From Aquificaceae bacterium (GTDB lineage: Bacteria; Aquificota; Aquificia; Aquificales; Aquificaceae): 11,433 nucleotides of DNA. The notes beneath the pieces were generated by a model. That model did no database searches and had not been told where the DNA came from. It saw only the letters and a program-made list of their open reading frames with translations. The stretch's first letter is position 1. The number at the start of each line of letters is the position of its first letter. Made by a program: the position numbers and the translations under genes. Shown in pieces: positions 6,293 to 11,433 of this stretch. The DNA lies in contig JALSTO010000174.1 in NCBI GenBank assembly GCA_026983685.1, positions 1 through 11,433 on the forward strand. Direction: 5' to 3'.

Positions 6293-6689
6293 AGACGAGG
6301 TCCTGTATGGTGGTCTTCTTGAAGAAGTCTATCATCTGATGCTTGAGCTTCTCCCACCTGTGGTGAATGACACACGGGTTTGTCTCATAAACATCGCACT
6401 TGTCGGGCATGAGGGCGCAGGCTTGAAATCTGTACTCCTCACCCATGATAGATATAACGTCCCACATTGTCAGCTTTTCGGGATCAACCTTGAGAGAGAA
6501 GCCCCCTCTGGGACCTTTTACGGAGTTAAGTATGTCTCTGCGGGAGAGCTCGTGAAGTATCTTTGATAGGAAGGGCTTGGGGATATTCTGCGCCTTGGCT
6601 ATCTCCTCAGCTTTAACGAGCCTGTCCCTGTGCATTGCCAGATATGCCAGCGCAAGAAGAGCGTACCTGACTGTATCTGAGTAAATCAT
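6255..6689 (-). CDS. Rrf2-family transcription regulator with Fe-S cysteines (NsrR/IscR type)
   Basis: A 144-residue protein with the typical Rrf2 start (YSDTVRYALLALAYLA), a winged helix with the recognition segment KPFLSKILHEL and the wing VKGPRGGFSL. It has three cysteines, C91, C98 and C106, spaced Cx6C and Cx7C, with H109 two residues after the last. This matches the ligand layout of IscR/NsrR proteins, where loss or nitrosylation of the cluster changes DNA binding. With nos genes upstream, an NO- or redox-responsive regulator of this locus is the natural inference. The start at 6689 gives the family N-terminus; an in-frame TTG at 6728 would add 13 hydrophobic residues and falls on the -35 box. 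It has its own promoter, so it can be read apart from the nos operon. Confidence 0.9.
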   Translation of the reverse strand: MIYSDTVRYALLALAYLAMHRDRLVKAEEIAKAQNIPKPFLSKILHELSRRDILNSVKGPRGGFSLKVDPEKLTMWDVISIMGEEYRFQACALMPDKCDVYETNPCVIHHRWEKLKHQMIDFFKKTTIQDLVSIEERHLANLLS

Positions 6690-6699
6690 CTTAATATAG

Positions 6700-6728
6700 A
6701 TTATAAATATAAAACGTAGTTTTATCAA
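6700..6728 (-). promoter_or_regulatory. Sigma-70 promoter of the Rrf2 gene
   Basis: On the minus strand TTGATA (6728-6723) and a perfect TATAAT (6705-6700) are separated by exactly 17 bases. Transcription would begin near 6693, only about four bases before the ATG at 6689. There is no Shine-Dalgarno site, so the mRNA is probably leaderless. The -35 box begins right after the stop codon of the cytochrome c gene. Confidence 0.75.
6709..6725. promoter_or_regulatory. 17-bp palindromic operator candidate inside the Rrf2 promoter
   Basis: ATAAAAC-TAC-GTTTTAT (minus strand) has two perfect seven-base arms around a three-base centre and lies between the -35 and -10 boxes. A protein bound here would block RNA polymerase. 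Autoregulation by the Rrf2 protein is the simplest reading, by analogy with other Rrf2 regulators. Related AAACTA/GTTT bases occur before the hemerythrin gene. Confidence 0.6.
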
Positions 6729-7064
6729 CTAATTTAGGTCATTTTTTAGGTTGAGTATCCAGTCCACTATGAGCTCCGCCTCCTCCCTGCTGAGTTTCTG
6801 AGGAGGCATTGACCTATCTCCCCATCTACCGCTACTACCTTTTAGGATACTGTCTATGAGCTGTTCTCTATCTTTTGGATAGTATCTCCTGCTTATATCG
6901 TAAAAAGATGGTCCTAAGAGCTTCCTTCTCATGTCGTGACAGTAGGGACAGCCTTTTATTCCTACAAGTTCCTTTACATCAATCCGAACACTTCTATGCT
7001 CCTGTTTTTCGCAAGAGGCAAGAAGGAAAATCACCAAGGTTAGTAGCGGATATACCCTTCTCAT
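6729..7064 (-). CDS. Lipid-anchored monohaem cytochrome c, c-551/c-552 type
   Basis: A 111-residue lipoprotein. Residues 1-17 are a signal peptide ending in the lipobox LLAS-C18, and the mature domain is about 90 residues. Haem is bound by C39-P-Y-C42-H43, and M86 in the WGxxxMPP segment is the sixth ligand. GPSFYDI, the GSSGRWG stretch and the final helix VDWILNL are close in kind to Hydrogenobacter thermophilus cytochrome c-552 and Pseudomonas c-551, which donate electrons to periplasmic denitrification enzymes. The ATG at 7064 is two bases past the nosY stop, with AGGAAGGA upstream. A longer frame from 7127 would overlap nosY and bury the signal peptide, so I reject it. It probably feeds electrons to NosZ or to the CuA subunit of the altered oxidase. 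Confidence 0.9.
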   Translation of the reverse strand: MRRVYPLLTLVIFLLASCEKQEHRSVRIDVKELVGIKGCPYCHDMRRKLLGPSFYDISRRYYPKDREQLIDSILKGSSGRWGDRSMPPQKLSREEAELIVDWILNLKNDLN

Positions 7065-7065
7065 T

Positions 7066-7845
7066 TTACAGATCCTTCCTCCTGAACAGGGATACTGCCA
7101 GAAATGAAGGGAAGAAAGCCCATACAAGCATAGCCAGTATAGAAAGCGTTATTCCCAGATGGGAACCAAAGAACTTCTTGAAAACCGCTTCAGAAATACC
7201 CATAAGTGCAGCTATATCAAGATTTATAATAACGAGCAGTCTTGAGAGGTCAACAGGGTTCAGGAGGGTAAGCGCGAGAACAACCTTTTCCAGAGGATAA
7301 TCTTTAAATACATATACGACTGTAAGTATGACACCGTCGTGAAAGATAGCCATGTAAAGCCATAAGCTCACTATAAACCCAACACCTTTTACCCTGTCTC
7401 TGAAGAGAACTCCCGATAGGAAGGATAGTGAGGTAAAAACAATACTCAAGAGAATTCCAGACAGAGTGAGAAATGAAAGGAGGTGTATCGTATCGGAACG
7501 AATAGCCTTCACCATCAGAGGTAAGGCTACACCGATTATATAGATGACCGACAAGAAGGATGATACAGCCAGCAGTTTAGCAGTGAGAACTTGGTTCCTT
7601 GAGAGGGGCTGGGTTAAGAGAAATCTCATGAACTCCCGTGAGTCGTACAGATAGGTTATAGTGAAAAGGGATGAAACAAGAGGGACTATGAGGAGATTTA
7701 TGTTCAGAAGACTGATAGCAACCCTACCCATATCCTCACTCATGTAAAGGAATAGGAGGGTTCCTCCGAGGAGAATAAGCAGATACAGCCAGAGCCACTT
7801 TACCTTAGACAGGTCCTTCAGGTCATAAAGAAAGAGCTTAAGCAA
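7066..7845 (-). CDS. nosY: NosY, ABC-2 type permease for NosZ copper-site maturation
   Basis: A 259-residue protein with six membrane helices and the cytoplasmic stretch SREFMRFLLTQPLSRNQVLTAKL, the coupling segment seen in NosY/ABC-2 permeases. It is the membrane half of the NosFY transporter, which works with NosD and NosL in assembling the CuZ centre of nitrous oxide reductase. It follows nosF directly and overlaps it by eight bases. I take TTG at 7845 as the start, six bases after GGAGG. The in-frame TTG at 7851 abuts the ribosome site and cannot be used. The family name rests on the gene order nosD-nosF-nosY as much as on the sequence, which is typically variable. Confidence 0.88.
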   Translation of the reverse strand: MLKLFLYDLKDLSKVKWLWLYLLILLGGTLLFLYMSEDMGRVAISLLNINLLIVPLVSSLFTITYLYDSREFMRFLLTQPLSRNQVLTAKLLAVSSFLSVIYIIGVALPLMVKAIRSDTIHLLSFLTLSGILLSIVFTSLSFLSGVLFRDRVKGVGFIVSLWLYMAIFHDGVILTVVYVFKDYPLEKVVLALTLLNPVDLSRLLVIINLDIAALMGISEAVFKKFFGSHLGITLSILAMLVWAFFPSFLAVSLFRRKDL

Positions 7846-8557
7846 GCTCAACCTCCAGAAGGGAGGCGATAGCCTCCTCTAAGGTCTCAGAATCCGTTTT
7901 CTCTTTGAGACTGCCAACGGTTGAGTCAATTTTTATCCTTCCGTCTATAAGCAAAACCACCCTATCCGCCAGTTCCTCTACCTCTGACATTATATGAGAG
8001 GTAAGTACAACAGTCCTTTTCCTTTCCTTCCAAAGCAGGATCTCTCTCTTTAGCCTTGTACTGGCAACTGGATCGAGCCCAACAGTCGGCTCATCAAGTA
8101 TGAGAACAGCAGGTTCAAAGGCAAGGGCGAGGATAGCGCTGACCTTCTGTCTTGTTCCACCGGAGAGAGAGCCTAAAGGTCTATCCATAAAGTCCTCAAC
8201 CTTAAAAAGCTTCGTTAGCCTGTGCACCTCCGCCTCAGGATGGATACCCCTTATATCGGATATCAGCTTAAAGAGGTCCCTCGCAGTCAGATTATCCGGA
8301 AAGCTTGCCTCTTGAGGCATATACCCTATGTCCGCTCTATAGCTATATCCTTCCTTCACATTCTTGCCGTTCACATACACCTCGCCATCGTCTGGGACAA
8401 CGAGTCCGAGGATACACTTCAGCAGGGTTGTCTTACCGGATGCGTTAGGACCGAGTATAGCTGTTACCTCTCCAGCCCTTACCGATAGGTCTATCTTGTT
8501 GAGAACTCTAAGTCTTCCATAGCTCTTGCTGAGGTTTTCTATTCTTATCGTTTCCAC
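7838..8557 (-). CDS. nosF: NosF, ABC transporter ATPase of the NosDFY complex
   Basis: A 239-residue ATPase with all ABC motifs intact: Walker A at 36-44 (GPNASGKTT), Q-loop Q82 (MPQE), signature LSGGT at 131-135, Walker B and catalytic glutamate in VLILDEP (151-157), the D-loop in GLDP, and switch H188. It powers NosY in the cytoplasm for maturation of the copper centre of nitrous oxide reductase. The start is GTG at 8557, seven bases after GGAGG; the gene overlaps nosD by 13 bases and nosY by eight. Nothing looks damaged. The ATPase class is certain; the NosF name comes from its place between nosD and nosY. Confidence 0.93.
   Translation of the reverse strand: METIRIENLSKSYGRLRVLNKIDLSVRAGEVTAILGPNASGKTTLLKCILGLVVPDDGEVYVNGKNVKEGYSYRADIGYMPQEASFPDNLTARDLFKLISDIRGIHPEAEVHRLTKLFKVEDFMDRPLGSLSGGTRQKVSAILALAFEPAVLILDEPTVGLDPVASTRLKREILLWKERKRTVVLTSHIMSEVEELADRVVLLIDGRIKIDSTVGSLKEKTDSETLEEAIASLLEVELA
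7852..7856 (-). promoter_or_regulatory. Shine-Dalgarno site setting the nosY TTG start
   Basis: GGAGG on the minus strand lies six bases before TTG at 7845 and directly against the in-frame TTG at 7851. It places the start inside the last codons of nosF, which suggests translational coupling. Confidence 0.65.
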
Positions 8558-9807
8558 CTGACAGCCTCCATGAGGGGTTTTCTATCTGAAATAGAGATTG
8601 ACGTGACAACAGGGAACGTATCCTCAACTAAGTTCAGTATTTTAACGAAGAAGCTCTTTATGAGTACGGAAGCTGCAGGATTGTTTTCAACGATGTAAGA
8701 GAATAGCTTTACAGGTCTGTAGGGTACATCGCCATAGCCATCACCGTTCAGGTCATACCCCCTGTAGGCACTCCAGTAATTCTCTTTTATAAGATTAGGA
8801 TTCTGGGTACTATTAGTAGATACATCAAAGGTGTTAGACAGGAAGTTATTTAGCTTTATCACATTGTTCATTGAATTAGCCCATATACGGAGCGCCCAGC
8901 CATTTTCCACAAAGTCGTTTTCTTTAATTGTGATTCTTTGACACTCATCCATAAGCACACCTGCTGTATTCTTGTAGAAGATGTTGTTCTCTACTATACT
9001 GTCATCTATCGCTTTAAGGAGGAGACCGTAGGAAGCCCCTCCCCAGTTGAACTCAAACCTGTTCCCCTTCATAATCACCTTCTTGGTGTACATGACCGCG
9101 ACACCAACTCCATTCCTGCGAAAGATATTGTCTCTATAAGTATCCCTGTGAGAAAACATGAAGTGGAGTCCGTATCTCCAATTATTCTCGGATACGTTCC
9201 CTTCTATAGTGCTATCTTCAACGAACTCAAAGTATATACCGTCCCTGTGCCCGGTTATGTAGTTCCCTCTAAGGAGTATCCTCTTTGAATGCCATATGTG
9301 TATCCCGTTGCCCGAATATGCCTCCCCTACCCGAAAGGGTCCTTCAATCCTGTTGCCTTCAACTCTGCATTCCTCAACTCCAGCAAGGTATATAGCCCAG
9401 AAGTTGTCCTTAAGTATGTTTTTCCTGATAACACAGCCTTTGACATTCTCAACCTTTATACCTGCGATGTCCTCTATATCGCTCCTACCGGAGTTGGCTA
9501 TCCTGAAACCTTCAACAACGACGTTATCAGCAGTTATCCTGAGAACCTCGTACTTTCCCCGGCCATCAAGCAGAGGATAGTCTTCCCCCACAAGACTCAA
9601 GCTTTTGTTCACAACCAGCGTACCTTCCGCATAAGTTCCTCCTTTTACCCTGATGGTGTCCCCCGCTTTTGCCACCCTGAGGGCTTCCTTTATAGTTTTA
9701 AAACTGCAAGAGGGACATACATATAGCTCTTTAGAATGGGCTGTAAGATTTGTGATGAAGAGGAGGACAAACCCTAAAAAGAGCCCTTTCCAATTCTCTC
9801 CTTCCAT
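8545..9807 (-). CDS. nosD: NosD, periplasmic beta-helix protein for NosZ copper-site assembly
   Basis: A 420-residue exported protein. Residues 1-24 are a signal peptide (short charged start, then LFLGFVLLFITNLTAHS). The body is a right-handed beta-helix with carbohydrate-binding/sugar-hydrolase (CASH) type repeats, visible as recurring units such as V-x-G-N-x-I, I-x-x-N and G-I-Y/H-I about every 22-24 residues from about 75 to 330. The segment ENYWSAYRGYDLNGDGYGDVPY is a NosD hallmark. NosD delivers copper or sulfur for CuZ together with NosFY. An ATG at 9807, four bases after GGAG, lies within the last codons of nosL (34-base overlap). CPSC at about residues 31-34, right after the signal peptide, is a possible metal or disulfide site. 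Confidence 0.93.
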   Translation of the reverse strand: MEGENWKGLFLGFVLLFITNLTAHSKELYVCPSCSFKTIKEALRVAKAGDTIRVKGGTYAEGTLVVNKSLSLVGEDYPLLDGRGKYEVLRITADNVVVEGFRIANSGRSDIEDIAGIKVENVKGCVIRKNILKDNFWAIYLAGVEECRVEGNRIEGPFRVGEAYSGNGIHIWHSKRILLRGNYITGHRDGIYFEFVEDSTIEGNVSENNWRYGLHFMFSHRDTYRDNIFRRNGVGVAVMYTKKVIMKGNRFEFNWGGASYGLLLKAIDDSIVENNIFYKNTAGVLMDECQRITIKENDFVENGWALRIWANSMNNVIKLNNFLSNTFDVSTNSTQNPNLIKENYWSAYRGYDLNGDGYGDVPYRPVKLFSYIVENNPAASVLIKSFFVKILNLVEDTFPVVTSISISDRKPLMEAVRWKR

Positions 9808-10244
9808 TTTTCTCCAACATAGCTCAGAACGTCTTCCCAGTTTAGAACCTTACCTCCAAAGTTCCTCACGGCCTCTTTCAGTTTTTCTTCGTCCGCATAA
9901 GCGGATATGTTCAAACCCATAGGGCTCCTTATCTTCTCACTCACGAGAAACTTCACTCTTTCAACAGACACAAGTTCCCTTGAATAGAAATCGGAGACCC
10001 AGAGGGCTGAGATCTCCTCCCTTTTGACCTTTCCACTCAGGATGAACGCGGCAAGACACTCTATGGAGTCAAACTTGTAAACCTTACCTTTCTTCGTTTT
10101 CAGCTCCGCAGAGAAACCTGCATCCGCTATTATCATTCTGCAGAAAGAACAGGAGTCTTTTCCGTACTCTATAGGCTCAGGAGATACAACCTTTTCACAG
10201 GAAAGTATCAGTAAGGGGATCAGCAGGAGGATTAAATACCTCAT
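9774..10244 (-). CDS. nosL: NosL, copper-chaperone lipoprotein
   Basis: A 156-residue lipoprotein with a signal peptide ending LLILS-C16. It has the copper-site motif C32-S-F-C35-R-M37 and the downstream conserved segment SPMGLNISAYAD. NosL binds Cu(I) and supplies it for NosZ maturation on the outer face of the membrane. YKFDSIECLAAF between the two motifs is also typical of the family. The start ATG overlaps the stop of the upstream membrane protein as ATGA. The C-terminal tail is charged and extends into nosD by 34 bases. Family assignment is firm. The only slight departure is R36 where glycine is common in the motif. Confidence 0.93.
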   Translation of the reverse strand: MRYLILLLIPLLILSCEKVVSPEPIEYGKDSCSFCRMIIADAGFSAELKTKKGKVYKFDSIECLAAFILSGKVKREEISALWVSDFYSRELVSVERVKFLVSEKIRSPMGLNISAYADEEKLKEAVRNFGGKVLNWEDVLSYVGEKWKERIGKGSF

Positions 10245-10840
10245 GCCTCCGCTGTCCTGTAAGAGGGCTGAGAACTGAACTTATCCACGATGAACGCTAT
10301 TATACCCATGAGCAAGGACAGCAATGCGATGTAAGTTCCGATAACGGGCCAGGAGCAGGCCTTCATGTTCAGTAAGGTCTTACATCCTATCAGGGGAGGC
10401 TGATAGGCAAGTCCAGGTATCCTTATAGGGGCATTGGGGTCAAGGTTGTGACCGTACTTGTACTCCCACCACCAGAAGTCCGCTATACCTATAAGACCGA
10501 ATACTATAAAGAGGATGACCCATGTTTTCAGGACCCACTTCTTGCCGGTTATCGCCCCAAAGAGACCGAAGAGTATGAAGAAGACGAAAACGACAGGCAT
10601 TATCTTCAGCTCGGGAACCTTCTCAGGCTCTATAAGAGCCATACCTATGTAGTGGTTCAGGAGGTTTATGTTGTAAAGGTCATGGGGCTTCTCCCCAGTT
10701 ATGTTGTTGACCCATATTAGCATACCCAAGCCTTCGGGATACTGGGGAGCGGTGAGGGTTATCTTCCAAAGGGGTACAAAGAAGACACCTATAAGAATGA
10801 GAGAAGCGAGGGCAAGAAGCCCCCGGGAAATGAGGTTCAT
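10241..10840 (-). CDS. NosB-like membrane protein of clade II-type nos clusters
   Basis: A 199-residue protein with four predicted membrane helices (about 7-27, 80-98, 106-126 and 165-187). It has a loop of about 50 residues after the first helix and a second loop holding DFWWWEYKYGHNLDPNAPI and PPLIGCKTLLNMKACSWP. A small membrane protein directly after nosZ, named nosB in Wolinella, is a mark of clade II nos clusters, and this gene has that place and layout. Its role is not established in the literature I know. The tryptophans, tyrosines, H131 and two cysteines in the loop could bind a cofactor, but that is a guess. ATG at 10840 has GGAGGTG upstream, 12 bases after nosZ, and the gene overlaps nosL by ATGA. 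Confidence 0.75.
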   Translation of the reverse strand: MNLISRGLLALASLILIGVFFVPLWKITLTAPQYPEGLGMLIWVNNITGEKPHDLYNINLLNHYIGMALIEPEKVPELKIMPVVFVFFILFGLFGAITGKKWVLKTWVILFIVFGLIGIADFWWWEYKYGHNLDPNAPIRIPGLAYQPPLIGCKTLLNMKACSWPVIGTYIALLSLLMGIIAFIVDKFSSQPSYRTAEA

Positions 10841-10852
10841 ATCACCACCTCC

Positions 10853-11433
10853 TCAGTCCGCACACCTCTTCTTATTGCCGGTCCACCAGCAGGTTTTAAC
10901 CTTGACGTTCCTCGGGGAAACCCTCACGTAACCCTGCATCTCCTGGTGAAGTGCTGAGCAGAAGTCCGTGCAGTAGAAGGGGTACACCCCGGGTTTTTCG
11001 GGCTTCCACTTTATGGTAAGGGTCTCACCGGGCATGATGAGTATGTTTGGAACATCCGCACCGAACATGGCGAAGCCATGGGGTATGTCCCAATCCTGCT
11101 CTATGTTCGTAACGTGGAAATAAACGGTATCACCTACCTTTATACCTTCTATGTTATCGGGTGTGAAGTGAGATCTGATGGCACTCATATATATGTGAAC
11201 TTCCCTACCTTTCCTCACAACGCCTTTTCTAATAGCCTCATCCTCTGACTTAACAGCGTAGGGGTGTTTGTTCTTCCCAAGCTCATAGATCTTCTTCTGA
11301 TGCTTTGTTACCAAATTAGCAGGTATCATCTGGGCGTAGTGAGGTTCTCCGTGGGTCGGGAAGTCAAGTAGCATCTTCATTTTATCACCAGAGATATCTA
11401 TCAGCTGAGCTGCATGGGGAAGTTCAGGTCCTG
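10853..11433 (-). CDS. nosZ: NosZ, nitrous oxide reductase, C-terminal part (partial)
   Basis: The last 192 residues of nitrous oxide reductase, which reduces N2O to N2 in the periplasm; the frame stays open to the window edge. Upstream of the internal ATG at 11380 it reads PELPHAAQLIDISGDK, a conserved NosZ segment, so 11380 is not a start. GEPHYAQMI follows. The C-terminal cupredoxin domain carries the CuA site: H in DIPHGF and the loop C-T-D-F-C-S-A-L-H-Q-E-M (10937-10972). This loop, with D where Pseudomonas-type enzymes have W, and the NosB-like gene next to it point to clade II. The CuZ histidines lie outside the window. After the usual end (QGYVRVSP) is an extra tail, NVKVKTCWWTGNKKRCAD, with two cysteines. 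Confidence 0.95.
   Translation of the reverse strand, partial: GPELPHAAQLIDISGDKMKMLLDFPTHGEPHYAQMIPANLVTKHQKKIYELGKNKHPYAVKSEDEAIRKGVVRKGREVHIYMSAIRSHFTPDNIEGIKVGDTVYFHVTNIEQDWDIPHGFAMFGADVPNILIMPGETLTIKWKPEKPGVYPFYCTDFCSALHQEMQGYVRVSPRNVKVKTCWWTGNKKRCAD

Noticed and set aside
6690..6728. Upstream TTG start for the Rrf2 gene adding 13 residues
   Set aside because: The added residues are hydrophobic and unlike the family N-terminus, the TTG is part of the -35 box, and no ribosome site precedes it.
7065..7127. Longer cytochrome c frame starting at 7127
   Set aside because: It would overlap the nosY coding region by 62 bases and put 21 residues before a clear lipoprotein signal peptide beginning at 7064.
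11378..11380. ATG at 11380 as the start of a separate small CuA protein
   Set aside because: The frame is open upstream to the window edge and reads conserved NosZ sequence, so this is an internal methionine of nosZ.
1..11433. Mobile elements, CRISPR arrays, tRNA or rRNA genes
   Set aside because: No transposase or integrase, regularly spaced repeats, or tRNA-like cloverleaf sequence was seen on either strand, and the genes are tightly packed without disruption.

Overview
The window looks like a denitrification and nitric oxide (NO) locus from a thermophilic, probably Aquificales-type bacterium (Hydrogenobacter/Hydrogenivirga-like). This placement is an inference. It rests on very compact gene packing with strong GGAGG ribosome sites, a monohaem cytochrome resembling Hydrogenobacter cytochrome c-552, a Thermus ba3-like terminal-oxidase module and a clade II-like nitrous oxide reductase cluster. 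I could not run any database search.

Left part, minus strand (positions 1-2443): a three-gene haem-copper oxidase unit. It is read from a small one-helix subunit, through a CuA subunit II, to catalytic subunit I, followed by the first codons of a further gene at the window edge. Subunit I aligns along its length with ba3 oxidases, but the cross-linked active-site tyrosine is glutamine and one low-spin haem ligand histidine is lysine. It is therefore more likely an alternative NO reductase, or another altered enzyme, than an O2-reducing oxidase.

Middle, plus strand (2621-6292): divergent from that unit lies a large fusion protein made of a dihaem cytochrome b core, two [4Fe-4S] sites, an MvhD-like [2Fe-2S] domain, a seventh membrane helix and an unrecognised C-terminal domain. 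It is followed by a hemerythrin-like protein and a polytopic NnrS/haem-copper-like membrane protein, which overlap by four bases.

Right part, minus strand (6255-11433): a nos operon read from nosZ (only the 3' end is in the window) through a NosB-like membrane protein, nosL, nosD, nosF and nosY to a lipid-anchored cytochrome c. An Rrf2-family regulator with Fe-S cysteines follows. It has a textbook promoter, no visible Shine-Dalgarno site, and a 17-bp palindrome between its -35 and -10 boxes. NosR, NosG, NosH and NosC are not in the visible part.

Taken together, the genes suggest NO to N2O (the altered oxidase) and N2O to N2 (NosZ), with NO sensing or protection by Rrf2, hemerythrin and the NnrS-like protein. 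Electrons would come from quinol and/or the lipoprotein cytochrome c. The cytochrome b-ferredoxin-MvhD fusion, and the way it connects to this pathway, is the least explained and most interesting part. No tRNA, rRNA, CRISPR or mobile element was seen. The longest stretch without a gene is the 177-bp divergent region at 2444-2620.
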